From positions 7,759,001-7,823,000 of the forward strand of contig NZ_CP108568.1 of the NCBI RefSeq assembly GCF_036010485.1: a stretch of DNA of 64,000 nt, in the 5' to 3' direction. The translations under genes were made by a program, and so were the position numbers. Below the pieces are notes generated by a model that made no database searches, had not been told where the DNA came from, and saw only the letters and a list, made by a program, of their open reading frames with translations. This document shows positions 53,591-62,353 of this stretch, in pieces; position 1 is the first letter of the stretch; the number at the start of each line of letters is the position of its first letter. This stretch comes from Streptomyces sp. NBC_01198 (GTDB lineage: Bacteria; Actinomycetota; Actinomycetes; Streptomycetales; Streptomycetaceae).

Positions 53591-54730
53591 GTGGGCAGTG
53601 TTTCATTTCTCCTGATAGCCGTCATCCTGACTGCACTGGCCTTCGATTTCACCAACGGTTTCCACGACACCGCCAACTCGATGGCGACATCCATCGCCAC
53701 GGGGGCGCTGTCCCCGCGGGTGGCCGTCGCGGTGGCCGGCGTCCTCAATCTCGCCGGAGCTTTTCTCTCGACCGAAGTGGCGTCGACTATTTCCAACGGA
53801 ATCGTCGACGACCAGAAGGTCTCCCTGGTGATGATCTTCGCGGGATTGGTGGGTGCGATCCTGTGGAATCTGGCTACGTGGCTTTTCGGTCTCCCATCGA
53901 GTTCCTCGCACGCGCTGTTCGGGGGACTCATCGGTGCGGTCTGGGTCGGGGCAGGCGGTTTCGCGGTGCATTTCGACGTGGTGGTGGAGAAGATCGTGGT
54001 TCCGGCGATCGCCTCGCCGATCGTGGCATGTGGCGTCGCCCTGGTAGCGACCTATCTGGCGTATGTCATCACCCGGCGGACGTCCGGGAGCAAGACGCGG
54101 AAGGGGTTCCGCAGGGGGCAGATCGGGTCGGCGTCCCTGGTGGCGCTGGCGCACGGCACGAACGACGCGCAGAAGACCATGGGGGTCATCACTCTTGCCC
54201 TCATCTCCACCGGTGTCCTCCACCACGGTGCGCGACCGCCGTGGTGGGTCGTGCTGTCGGCCGGCATGGCGATCTCGCTGGGCACCTACGTCGGCGGCTG
54301 GCGGATCATCCGCACCATGGGCAAGGGCCTGACCGATATCGAGGCCCCGCAGGGCTTCACCGCCGAGACCACGGCGACGGCGGTGATCCTCTCCTCGTCG
54401 CACATGGGGTTCGCGCTGTCCACCACGCAGGTCTGCACCGGCGGCATCCTCGGCGCGGGGCTGGGTCGCAAGCTGGCGCGGGTGCGGTGGGGGGTCGCCG
54501 GGCGCATCGCGGTGTCCTGGGCCTTGACGCTGCCCGCCGCGGCGGCGGTCGGCGGCGTCGCGGTCTGGGTCGCCGACCGGGGAAACCTCGGGGTGGCCCT
54601 GGTCGGGCTGGTCGCGCTGGCCGCGGCGGCCGGTTTCTACGCCCTGTCCCGGCGCACGCCTGTCAACCGGCAGAACGTCAACGAACTGCCCGCCCGCGAG
54701 GAGGAACCCGCCGACAAGTCGGTCGTGTGA
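53591..54730 (+). CDS. pit: PiT-family inorganic phosphate transporter
   Basis: A 379-residue low-affinity phosphate transporter. The two PHO-4 signature repeats are FTNGFHDTANSMAT near residue 18 and HGTNDAQKTMG near 193. Ten or so membrane segments are present. GTG 53591 is preceded by GGGAGG. In this family uptake is driven by H+ and uses metal-phosphate. A small membrane protein follows 27 bases downstream and probably belongs to the same operon. Confidence 0.92.
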   Translation: MGSVSFLLIAVILTALAFDFTNGFHDTANSMATSIATGALSPRVAVAVAGVLNLAGAFLSTEVASTISNGIVDDQKVSLVMIFAGLVGAILWNLATWLFGLPSSSSHALFGGLIGAVWVGAGGFAVHFDVVVEKIVVPAIASPIVACGVALVATYLAYVITRRTSGSKTRKGFRRGQIGSASLVALAHGTNDAQKTMGVITLALISTGVLHHGARPPWWVVLSAGMAISLGTYVGGWRIIRTMGKGLTDIEAPQGFTAETTATAVILSSSHMGFALSTTQVCTGGILGAGLGRKLARVRWGVAGRIAVSWALTLPAAAAVGGVAVWVADRGNLGVALVGLVALAAAAGFYALSRRTPVNRQNVNELPAREEEPADKSVV

Positions 54731-54757
54731 CCCCCTCAGCCGTCGAAGGAGCACGGG

Positions 54758-54991
54758 ATGGATATCAAATGGTCCAGCCTCGGGGAGGTGGCGGTGGTCA
54801 GCCTGGCCGTCACCGTGGTGGTGGTCGTGATGTTCTCCCTCGGGGTCGTGGCCTGGACCCGGATGGGGGCGCTGCGCGGCGGGGGACCGGTCGGCACGCG
54901 GGAACGGGTGGCGGCGGGGGCGGCGGCGCTGTGCTTCGCCGCCTGCCTGGGGATCGCGGCCTACGGAATCGACGTGATCATCCCCGACTGA
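54758..54991 (+). CDS. Small membrane protein in the pit operon
   Basis: A 77-residue protein with two hydrophobic helices (residues 12-32 and 52-71) and an acidic end. It follows pit closely in actinobacteria as in this window, but its function is not known. It may be an accessory subunit. Confidence 0.7.
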   Translation: MDIKWSSLGEVAVVSLAVTVVVVVMFSLGVVAWTRMGALRGGGPVGTRERVAAGAAALCFAACLGIAAYGIDVIIPD

Positions 54992-55015
54992 CCCGCCCCG
55001 CATGTCCCGACGCGG

Positions 55016-55312
55016 TTGCCGGCTCCGTTCGGCCTGACGCAGCTGAACGAAAGGCCACGGACGGTCCTGCGGGCGTCTTCGGAAGCGGTGACGCTCTACA
55101 GCGACGGCCTGGTCGAGACCCGCAACAGCGACATCGACGAGGGCCTGGAACGCCTGCGCGTCGCGCTCTCCCGTCCCTTCACGGCCCTGGACGACCTCTG
55201 CGCGTCGGTCATCGACGCCATGGTGCCCAAGGGGCCGAGCCGCGACGCCGCCGCCCTGCTCCTGGCCAGAACGCTCCCGGCGCCGCACGGCGCGAGCACC
55301 TCCGGCGCTTGA
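55016..55312 (+). pseudogene. C-terminal relic of a SpoIIE/PP2C phosphatase
   Basis: The frame from about 55085 reads VTLYSDGLVETRNSDIDEGL and ends SRDAAALLLART, matching the C-terminal motif (YTDGLxE ... DDxALLL) of SpoIIE-type phosphatases. The N-terminal catalytic half and any sensor domain are missing, and no ribosome site fits. One of the final Asp pair reads SRDAA. It is a relic. Confidence 0.65.
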
Positions 55313-55585
55313 AGCCGGGCGCGGACACGCCGCTTTCACCTCGCCGACCCCGTCGGCGGCGAGATGCCGCGAGGCGTCCCGACCGGTGGGGAACTCCGGA
55401 GCCTGACACGGCATCGACTCGTTCGAGCGGCACCGCCCCGTCGGCCGGTGTGGTGGCGCCGGTTGGTTGCGTGCCGGCAGTACGGTGACCGCCTCAGGTA
55501 CGTCCGAGCCCGTCGGCCAGGTCCCGGAGATGCCAGGTCGCTCGGCCGTCTCCCGCCCCCGCCGCCCTCACCGAATGCGCAGGAG

Positions 55586-57037
55586 ATGGACGCCGAAGAC
55601 CTTCCCGCCCTGGCGATCGACGCCCGCCGCGCCGTGCCGCGTACCGACGTGGCTCTCGCCGACGCCCGGCTGGCCGCGGCCGTGGACCGGCTGGGCCGAG
55701 GGCTGGTGAAGTCCGTACTGGCCGGCGTCCAGGAACGCGCCCGCACCGGTGAACTGCCGCCCGGCGACGTCATCGAGCGGACGCTGGCGGCGCTGCCCGC
55801 GACGGCGTCGGCGCTGCGGCCGGTGATCAACGCCACCGGAGTGCTGCTGCACACCAACCTGGGCCGGGCCCCGCTCTCCGCGGCCGCGCGCGAGGCCCTG
55901 CTCGCGGCCAGCGGCACCACGGACGTGGAGCTCGATCTGGCCACCGGCGCCCGCGCCCGCCGCGGCCGGTCCGTGATCGAGGCACTGCTCCTGCGGGTGC
56001 CGGCGGCGCGGGCCGCACACGTCGTCAACAACGGGGCGGCGGCGCTCCTGCTGGCGGCCACCGCGCTGGCGCAGGGCCGCGAGATCGTGGTCAGCCGGGG
56101 TGAACTGGTCGAGATCGGCGACGGTTTCCGGCTGCCGGACCTGCTGGCGTCCACCGGGGCCCGGCTGCGGGAGGTCGGCACGACCAACCGCACCGTCCTG
56201 GCGGACTACGCCTCGGCCGTGGGACCTGACACCGGGTTCGTCCTGAAGGTCCACCCCTCCAACTTCCGCGTCACCGGCTTCACCGGCGACGTCGGGGTCA
56301 GCGAACTGACCCGGCTCAACGTGCCGGTGGTCGCCGACATCGGCTCCGGGCTGCTGACCCGCGAGCCGGCACTGCCCGACGAGCCCGATGCGACCACCTG
56401 GCTGCGGGCCGGCGCGGACCTGGTGACCGCCAGCGGCGACAAGCTGCTGGGCGGTCCGCAGTGCGGCATCCTGCTGGGCCGCGCCGACCTCGTGCGGCAG
56501 CTCTCCCGCCACCCGGTCGCCCGGGCCCTGCGCGTGGACAAACTGACCCTCGCCGCGCTGGAGGCGACCCTGCTCGGCCCCGCCACGCCCGTCCGCACCG
56601 CGCTGCACGCCGACGCCCGGCGGCTCCGGGAACGCGCCGAACGCATCGCGGCACACCTGCGCGACCTGGGAGTCGACGGCCGCGCGGTCGGCAGCACGGC
56701 GGTGATCGGCGGCGGCGGCGCTCCGGGCGTCACGCTGCCGAGCGCCGCGGTCTCGCTGCCCGCGTCCTGCGCCGACCGGTTGCGGCGGGCACGTCCCGCG
56801 GTGATGGGCCGGGTGGAGGGCGGGCGCTGCCTGCTGGACCTGCGGGCCGTCCCGGAGGACACGGACGCCGACCTGTCGGCCGCCGTCCGGCAGGCGTTCG
56901 CCCCGCCGACCGGCCCGGCCGCGCCTGCGCCCGTGACCCCGGCACCTCCGGCGGGCGGTCTCACTCCCGACCCGCCGGCACCCGCCCGCCGCGGCCGGCC
57001 CGCGTCACCCGCGGGCCACGCCATGCGGGGGAGGTGA
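55586..57037 (+). CDS. selA: L-seryl-tRNA(Sec) selenium transferase
   Basis: A 483-residue PLP enzyme that converts Ser-tRNA(Sec) to Sec-tRNA(Sec) with selenophosphate. Family motifs: ALRPVINATGVLLHTNLGRAP, VVNNGAAALLLA, SRGELVEIGDGFRLPD, and the PLP-binding Lys286 in SGDKLLGGPQ. The C-terminus carries a Pro/Ala-rich tail of about 60 residues beyond the usual length. ATG 55586 is chosen; the frame upstream is low-complexity. selB follows seven bases downstream. Confidence 0.95.
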   Translation: MDAEDLPALAIDARRAVPRTDVALADARLAAAVDRLGRGLVKSVLAGVQERARTGELPPGDVIERTLAALPATASALRPVINATGVLLHTNLGRAPLSAAAREALLAASGTTDVELDLATGARARRGRSVIEALLLRVPAARAAHVVNNGAAALLLAATALAQGREIVVSRGELVEIGDGFRLPDLLASTGARLREVGTTNRTVLADYASAVGPDTGFVLKVHPSNFRVTGFTGDVGVSELTRLNVPVVADIGSGLLTREPALPDEPDATTWLRAGADLVTASGDKLLGGPQCGILLGRADLVRQLSRHPVARALRVDKLTLAALEATLLGPATPVRTALHADARRLRERAERIAAHLRDLGVDGRAVGSTAVIGGGGAPGVTLPSAAVSLPASCADRLRRARPAVMGRVEGGRCLLDLRAVPEDTDADLSAAVRQAFAPPTGPAAPAPVTPAPPAGGLTPDPPAPARRGRPASPAGHAMRGR

Positions 57038-57044
57038 CCGGCCC

Positions 57045-58838
57045 GTGCACGTCGTCTCCACCGCCGGACATGTGGACCACGGAAAGTCCACCTTGCTGCG
57101 GGCACTGACCGGGATGGAGCCGGACCGCTGGGCGGAGGAGCAACGGCGCGGCATGACCCTGGATCTGGGGTTCGTGTGGACCCGGCTGCCCGGCGCCGGG
57201 GACCTCGCCTTCGTCGACGTGCCCGGGCACGAGCGGCTGGTGGGCAACATGCTCGCCGGGGTGGGCCCGGTGCCCGCCGTGGTGTTCGTGGTGGCCGCCG
57301 ACCAGGGCTGGCAACCGCAGTCCGAGGAGCACCTGGCGATCCTGGACGCGCTCGGCGTGACGCACGGCGTGCTGGCGGTCTCCCGCAGCGACCTGGCGGA
57401 CCCCGAGGCGGTCCGGGCCGACGCGCTGGCCCGGATCGCGCGCTCGTCGCTGGGGGCCGTGGCGTCGGTGGCCGTGAGCGCCGTCACCGGCGCGGGACTT
57501 GACGAGCTTCGTACGGCGCTGACCCGGCTGACCGGAGCGCTGCCCGCCGCGGACCCGGCCGCCGACGTCCGGCTGTGGGTGGACCGGGTCTTCACCGTAC
57601 GCGGCAGGGGCACGGTCGTCACCGGCACGCTCGGCGCGGGCACGATCCGGGAGGGCGACCGGCTCGAACTCGCCGGCGGCGGGGCGGCGTTCCGGGTGCG
57701 TGGCCTGCAGCGGCTGAAGGAGGCCCGGCCTTCGGTGAGCGCGGTCGCCAGGGTGGCGGTCAACCTGCACGGCTCCGGGGACGGGAGCCTGCGCCGCGGG
57801 GACGCGCTGCTCACCCCGGACCGCTGGCTCACCGCCGGCACGGTGGACGTCCGGCTGACCGGCGGCGCGGCGGGCGACCTGCCCCGGCAGCTGACCCTGC
57901 ACATCGGTTCCGCGGCCGTCCCGGCCACGATCCGCCCGCTGGGCGAGGACACCGCCAGGCTGCGGCTGGCCGAGGCGCTGCCGTTGCGGATCGCCGACCG
58001 GGCGCTGCTGCGCGACCCCGGTCTGCGGCGGGTCGCGGCCGGGGTCACCGTGCTTGACGTCCGTCCACCACGGCTCACCCGGCGCGGGTCGGCCGCCGCT
58101 CGGGGCCTGGAGCTGCGGGCCGTCGCGCTGCCACCGGACGGAGCCGCGGAACTGCGTCGGCGCGGCCTGGTACGCCGCACGGAGCTGCTGGCCATGGGCG
58201 TGCGCCCGCCGTCCGACCCGGTGGCCGGGGACTGGCTCGCCGACCCCGGCCATTGGAGCTCCCTGCGCGACCGGCTCCGCCACGCCGTGGACGGGCACGC
58301 CGTCCGCCATCCGCTGGAACCGGGCCTGCCCCCGGAGACCGCCCGCCAGATGCTCGCCCTGCCGGACCGCTGCCTGGTCGAGGCGCTCGCCGCGGACTGC
58401 GGCCTGAACCGGCGCGACGGGCGCCTCTACGGCGGCCACGCCCGGCCCGCGCTCCCCGCCCCGGTCGAGGCCGCAGTCCGGGCGATCCGCGCCGATCTGG
58501 CCCGGAGCCCCTTTCTGGCCCCAGAAGCCGGCCGGCTGGAGCAACTCGGGCTGACACCGCGCCTGCTGGCCGCCGCCGAGGCGGCGGGGGCGCTGCTGCG
58601 GATCACGGACGGCGTCGTCCTGCTGCCGGAGGCGGACGCGCAGGCCGCCGCGGTGCTTTCCCGGCTGGAGCAGCCGTTCACCACCAGTGAGGCACGCCGG
58701 GCCCTGGCGACCACCCGCCGTGTCGCGGTGCCGCTGCTCGAGCACCTCGACCGGCAGGGCTACACCGCGCGCGTCGACGCTTCGCTGCGCCGCTGCACGC
58801 CCGCACCTCACGTGAAGAGCCCGGTCGGTGCGGGCTGA
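57045..58838 (+). CDS. selB: Selenocysteine-specific elongation factor
   Basis: A 597-residue GTPase that brings Sec-tRNA to UGA codons. Residues 8-16 are GHVDHGKST, and VDVPGHERL is the G3 motif. The G4 motif reads SRSD where NKxD is usual, worth noting though SelB G4 varies. EF-Tu-like domains II and III follow (VFTVRGRGTVVTGTL), then winged-helix domains near 330-597 that read the SECIS hairpin (the last part ALATTRRVAVPLLEHLDRQG). GTG 57045 is the start. Confidence 0.95.
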   Translation: MHVVSTAGHVDHGKSTLLRALTGMEPDRWAEEQRRGMTLDLGFVWTRLPGAGDLAFVDVPGHERLVGNMLAGVGPVPAVVFVVAADQGWQPQSEEHLAILDALGVTHGVLAVSRSDLADPEAVRADALARIARSSLGAVASVAVSAVTGAGLDELRTALTRLTGALPAADPAADVRLWVDRVFTVRGRGTVVTGTLGAGTIREGDRLELAGGGAAFRVRGLQRLKEARPSVSAVARVAVNLHGSGDGSLRRGDALLTPDRWLTAGTVDVRLTGGAAGDLPRQLTLHIGSAAVPATIRPLGEDTARLRLAEALPLRIADRALLRDPGLRRVAAGVTVLDVRPPRLTRRGSAAARGLELRAVALPPDGAAELRRRGLVRRTELLAMGVRPPSDPVAGDWLADPGHWSSLRDRLRHAVDGHAVRHPLEPGLPPETARQMLALPDRCLVEALAADCGLNRRDGRLYGGHARPALPAPVEAAVRAIRADLARSPFLAPEAGRLEQLGLTPRLLAAAEAAGALLRITDGVVLLPEADAQAAAVLSRLEQPFTTSEARRALATTRRVAVPLLEHLDRQGYTARVDASLRRCTPAPHVKSPVGAG

Positions 58839-58863
58839 CGCACGGGCTGCCACCGTCCCTGCG

Positions 58864-58904
58864 GCGGCTGTCCGCTGCCGTACGCCGTGCGGACGGCAGC
58901 CGAG
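58864..58904. terminator. Possible terminator between selB and tRNA-Sec
   Basis: CGGCTGTCCGC and the GCGGACGGCAGCCG segment pair with a three-base bulge. It lies after selB and directly beyond the 3' end of the opposite-strand tRNA, so it could end either transcript. Confidence 0.4.
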
Positions 58905-58997
58905 CGGAGACGGACGGGAATCGAACCCGCCTGTCCGAGTTACTCGGACACCTCGGTTTTGAAGACCGGGAGGGCCACCAGGCACCCGTTCGTCTCC
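58905..58997 (-). tRNA. selC: tRNA-Sec (anticodon UCA)
   Basis: Read on the minus strand, the 5' end GGAGACGA opens an 8-position acceptor stem closed by CCGTCTCC and a discriminator G. The anticodon loop is CTTCAAA with anticodon TCA (plus-strand 58960-58962). The long variable arm has a perfect 8-bp stem TGTCCGAG-TAA-CTCGGACA, and the T-arm is CGGGTTCGATTCCCG. Length about 93 bases. The eighth acceptor pair is A-C, a mismatch. No CCA is encoded. It lies between selB and selD but on the other strand. Confidence 0.9.
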
Positions 58998-59132
58998 CTG
59001 CCGGGCCGCCGGACCGGCGGCACCGTCAGTGGCCATCGAATCCCCGGGCCCGCCAGGTGTCAACGCGCCGCGCTGCGAGCCCGCACCCCGTACCCGCAGG
59101 CATGACGGGACCCACCACAGAAAGGACACGCG

Positions 59133-60158
59133 ATGGCGACCGCAGTACGGCAAGGAGGCGTCCGGCTGACGCAGTACGCCCACGGCGGCGGCTGCGCCTG
59201 CAAGATCCCGCCGGGCGAGCTGGAGGAGGTCGTGGCGGCGCTGGCCGGCCGCGGACCCGCGGGCGGCGGGGCCGCCGAACTCCTCGTCGGCCTCGACAGC
59301 GGCGACGACGCGGCCGTGGTGCGGCTGCCGGGCGCCGCCGGCTCACCGGCCCTCATCGCCACCGCCGACTTCTTCACCCCGGTGGTGGACGACCCCTACG
59401 ACTGGGGGCGGATCGCCGCCGCGAACGCGCTGTCGGACGTCTACGCCATGGGCGGTGTCCCGCTGATGGCCGTCAACCTGCTCGGCTGGCCGCGCGAGGT
59501 ACTGCCCTTCGAGCTGGCCCGGGAGGTGCTGCGCGGCGGGCTGGACGTGGCGACGGAGGCGGACTGCCATGTGGCCGGCGGGCACAGCGTGGACGACCCG
59601 GAACCCAAGTACGGTATGGCGGTCACCGGGATGGCCGACCCCGACCGGCTGCTGCGCAACGACACCGGACGACCCGGGATGCCGCTGTCGCTGACCAAGC
59701 CGCTGGGCGTGGGCGTACTCAACAACCGGCACAAGACGACCGGCGAGGAGTTCCCGCATGCCGTCGCCTCGATGGTCGCGCTGAACCGGGACGCATCGGC
59801 GGCGGCCCTGGCGGCGGGCGCGGTGTGCGCGACCGACATCACCGGGTTCGGGCTGCTGGGCCACCTGTACAAGCTCGCGCGCGCCTCCGGGGTGACCGCG
59901 GTGATCGATGCCTCGTCGGTCCCCTGGCTCGACGGGGCGCCGGAGTCCGCGCGGGCCGGCTTCGTCAGCGGCGGCACCCGGCGCAACCTCGCGTGGGTCA
60001 CCCCCTCCACCGATTTCGGATCGGTACCGGAGCTGACCCGGCTGCTGCTGGCCGACGCCCAGACCTCCGGCGGACTCCTGGTGGCATGCGAGGTGCCCGG
60101 CGCCCCGGTGATCGGGCAGCTGGTCGCGCGGCAGGAACACCACATCGTCGTCCGCTGA
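59133..60158 (+). CDS. selD: Selenide, water dikinase (selenophosphate synthase)
   Basis: A 341-residue enzyme making selenophosphate from selenide and ATP. The active-site loop GGGCACKIPPGEL has Cys where some homologues have selenocysteine, so this SelD does not need selenium itself. SGDDAAVVRL, DFFTPVVDDPYDWG and GGHSVDDPEPKYG are the AIRS/PurM-fold metal and nucleotide motifs. It is preceded by a 135-base gap holding the end of the tRNA locus. It is the last core selenocysteine gene before the three-gene operon at 60324. Confidence 0.95.
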   Translation: MATAVRQGGVRLTQYAHGGGCACKIPPGELEEVVAALAGRGPAGGGAAELLVGLDSGDDAAVVRLPGAAGSPALIATADFFTPVVDDPYDWGRIAAANALSDVYAMGGVPLMAVNLLGWPREVLPFELAREVLRGGLDVATEADCHVAGGHSVDDPEPKYGMAVTGMADPDRLLRNDTGRPGMPLSLTKPLGVGVLNNRHKTTGEEFPHAVASMVALNRDASAAALAAGAVCATDITGFGLLGHLYKLARASGVTAVIDASSVPWLDGAPESARAGFVSGGTRRNLAWVTPSTDFGSVPELTRLLLADAQTSGGLLVACEVPGAPVIGQLVARQEHHIVVR

Positions 60159-60184
60159 CCGGCGGGGCTGGCGCCGGCGGGGGC

Positions 60185-60252
60185 GGCAGGTACTCGGTCG
60201 GCGTAACCGGTGGCACCCCTTCGGGTGAAGGCCGGTCCGAGGATTTCCTGCC
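60185..60252 (+). ncRNA. Structured leader element between selD and the ACAD-like gene
   Basis: A 68-base segment folds on paper into nested helices: GGCAGG (60185-60190) with CCTGCC (60247-60252); CTCGG (60193-60197) with CCGAG (60237-60241); ACCGG (60206-60210) with CCGGT (60232-60236); CACCC (60214-60218) with GGGTG (60223-60227) around CTTC. Asymmetric internal loops TCGGCGTA and TGG/AAGG break the stack. It ends 72 bases before the operon start codon. No known riboswitch class fits; the GGTGGCACC string only vaguely recalls a T-box. Confidence 0.5.
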
Positions 60253-60323
60253 GCTTCCGGCCCGCCTCTAGCGTCGCTGGCAGCAACTCCCCGACCGTGT
60301 ACGGCCCCTGAGGAAGCGTATTC

Positions 60324-61505
60324 ATGACCGCTGCGTCCACCACCCGCACCGCTCCGACACCCGCCGTCCCGGCGAGCGACATCGCAGACGCGCTGAAGCG
60401 GGTGATCGAGGACACGATCGCCCCCCGGTCGGCGGAGATCGACCGGCAGGGTGCCTTTCCCGCCGACGGGATCGCGGCCCTGGGCCGCGCCGGCGTCCTT
60501 GGCCTGCTGAGCGCCGCGGACGCCGGTGGCGCCCAGGCCTCACTGGCCGCCGCGGTGCAGGTGATCGAGCGGCTGGCCGGGGCCTGCTCGTCGACCGCCA
60601 TGGTGGTGCTCATGCACTTCTCGGCGGTGGCGGTGGTCGAGGCGCACGGCGACCAGGACGTGCGCCGGGCGATCGCCCGGGGCGAGCACCTGACCACGCT
60701 GGCCTTCTCCGAGGCCGGGTCCCGCAGCCACTTCTGGGCTCCGATGGGAACCGCCGCGCAGGACGGCGCCGGCCGGGTGCGCCTGGACGCCGAGAAGAGC
60801 TGGGTCACCTCGGCCGGCCACGCGGACAGTTACGTGTGGTCCAGCCGCCCGCTGGCCGCCGCCGGCCCCATGACCCTGTGGCACGTGCCGAGTGACACGC
60901 CCGGGCTCGCGGTCAAGGGGGCCTTCGACGGCTTCGGGCTGCGCGGCAACGCCTCCAGCCCCGTCACCGCCGCGGCCGTGCAGGTACCGGGCTCGGCGAT
61001 GCTCGGCACGGACGGCCAGGGCCTGGACATCGCCCTGGCCACGGCGCTGCCCCGATTCCTCGTGCTGAACGCGGCGTTCTGCGTGGGTCTGTGCGAGGCG
61101 CTTCTCGAACAGGCCGGCGGCCACCTGACCCGGGCACGCCTTGAGCACCAGGAGCAGAGCCTGGTGGACCTGCCGTCGGTACGTGACGCCTACGCCAGGC
61201 TGCGCACCCGCGCCGACACCGCCCGGGCTTTCCTCGCTGACACCCTCACCGCGCTGGACAGCGGCCGCGAGGACGCCATGCTGCGCGTCCTGCAGGTCAA
61301 GGCGGTCGCCGGAGAGGCGGCCGCGGACGTCGCGGACGGGGTCATGCGGCTGTGCGGCGGCGCCGCCTTCCGCCGCGGACTGGGCGTCGAGCGCCGCTTC
61401 CGGGACGCGCTGGCGGCCCGGGTGATGGCCCCCACCACCGAGGCGCTGTACGACTTCACCGGCCGGGCCAGCCTGGGCATGCCGCTGTTCGAGGGGGCGT
61501 CGTGA
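60324..61505 (+). CDS. Acyl-CoA dehydrogenase-like flavoprotein
   Basis: A 393-residue ACAD-fold protein. The N-terminal helical domain, the middle beta domain (TLAFSEAGSRSHFWAPMG, then SWVTSAGHADSYVW) and the C-terminal helical domain (DGVMRLCGGAAFRRGLGVER) are complete. The sequence resembles the ACAD-like sulfur-acquisition group (SfnB/DszC-like flavoproteins) more than fatty-acid oxidation enzymes, but this is judged by eye. GAGGAAG precedes ATG 60324. Its stop overlaps the next start by four bases (GTGA). Confidence 0.82.
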   Translation: MTAASTTRTAPTPAVPASDIADALKRVIEDTIAPRSAEIDRQGAFPADGIAALGRAGVLGLLSAADAGGAQASLAAAVQVIERLAGACSSTAMVVLMHFSAVAVVEAHGDQDVRRAIARGEHLTTLAFSEAGSRSHFWAPMGTAAQDGAGRVRLDAEKSWVTSAGHADSYVWSSRPLAAAGPMTLWHVPSDTPGLAVKGAFDGFGLRGNASSPVTAAAVQVPGSAMLGTDGQGLDIALATALPRFLVLNAAFCVGLCEALLEQAGGHLTRARLEHQEQSLVDLPSVRDAYARLRTRADTARAFLADTLTALDSGREDAMLRVLQVKAVAGEAAADVADGVMRLCGGAAFRRGLGVERRFRDALAARVMAPTTEALYDFTGRASLGMPLFEGAS

Positions 61506-62353
61506 CCCTGCTGATGGGGGCCGTCGCCTACGACCCCAAGGTGGTCGCGATCTGGACCGGCTTCCGCGCCTGGCTGACCGCACGCGGGCTGCCGTTCGAC
61601 TTCGTGCTGTACTCCCATTACGAGCGCCAGGTCGAGGACCTCGTCGAGGGCCGGATCCACGCGGCGTGGAACTCCCCGCTCGCCTGGATCCGCGCCGAGC
61701 GGCTGGCCGCGGCCGGCGGCGCGCGCCTGCGGCCGGTCGTGGCGCGGGACACCGACCGCGACCTGCGCTCCCTGGTGGTGGTGCGGGCCGACGCGCCCTA
61801 CGCCCGGCTGCGCGACCTCAAGGGACAGACGGTGGCCGTCGGAGCCATGGACTCCCCGCAGGCCACCCTCATCCCGCTGTCGTTGCTGCGCGCCGAGGGA
61901 CTGCGACCGGGGGAGGACGTCCAGGTGCGCGGCCACGAGACGGGCGTCGGCCTGCACGGCGACCACATCGGCGGCGAACGCGACGCCGCCCGGGCGCTGC
62001 TGTCCGGGCAGGCCGCGGCAGCCTGCCTCCTCGACGCGAACCATCTGCTGTTCGGCCAGGAAGGCACGCTGCCCCCCGGCAGCACCCGCATCCTCGCCGA
62101 GACCGCCCCGTACGACCACTGCGTCATGGCGGTCAACGAGGCCGCACCCGCGGCCCTCACCGAGCGCTTCGGCGAGCTGCTGCTCGGCATGTCGCCCACC
62201 GACCCCGAGGTGCGGCGGCTGTTCGACCTGGAGGGCCTCAACGTCTGGCTCCCCGCCCGGACCGAGGGTTTCCCGGCGCTGGAGGCCGCGGTCGGCGAGG
62301 TCGGTTTCTACGACGCGGCCGGCCGGGTGACCGCCGAGGGCTACCGGCCGTGA
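61502..62353 (+). CDS. Cytosolic PhnD-like substrate-binding protein
   Basis: A 283-residue periplasmic-binding-fold protein of the PhnD/SsuA type: LMGAVAYDPKVVAIWTGFRA, IHAAWNSPLAWIRAERL, LRDLKGQTVAVGAMDSPQA and ALLSGQAAAACLLDANHLL. There is no signal peptide, lipobox or membrane segment at its N-terminus and no ABC permease or ATPase beside it, so it is probably cytosolic and acts as a ligand-binding partner or enzyme. GTG 61502 overlaps the ACAD stop by four bases and its own stop overlaps the next gene by four. Confidence 0.82.
   Translation: MTLLMGAVAYDPKVVAIWTGFRAWLTARGLPFDFVLYSHYERQVEDLVEGRIHAAWNSPLAWIRAERLAAAGGARLRPVVARDTDRDLRSLVVVRADAPYARLRDLKGQTVAVGAMDSPQATLIPLSLLRAEGLRPGEDVQVRGHETGVGLHGDHIGGERDAARALLSGQAAAACLLDANHLLFGQEGTLPPGSTRILAETAPYDHCVMAVNEAAPAALTERFGELLLGMSPTDPEVRRLFDLEGLNVWLPARTEGFPALEAAVGEVGFYDAAGRVTAEGYRP

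Noticed and set aside
53553..53615. Short upstream frame (MIQHNPGAGG...) overlapping the PiT start as a leader peptide
   Set aside because: No well-spaced ribosome site and no family resemblance; probably chance.
58921..58970. SECIS-like hairpin from the perfect 8-bp inverted repeat
   Set aside because: The repeat is the long variable arm of tRNA-Sec, with TCA anticodon and T-arm adjacent.
60185..60252. T-box leader before the ACAD-like gene
   Set aside because: Only a GGTGGCACC-like string is shared. There is no stem I/specifier region, and the downstream genes are not aminoacyl-tRNA or amino-acid genes.
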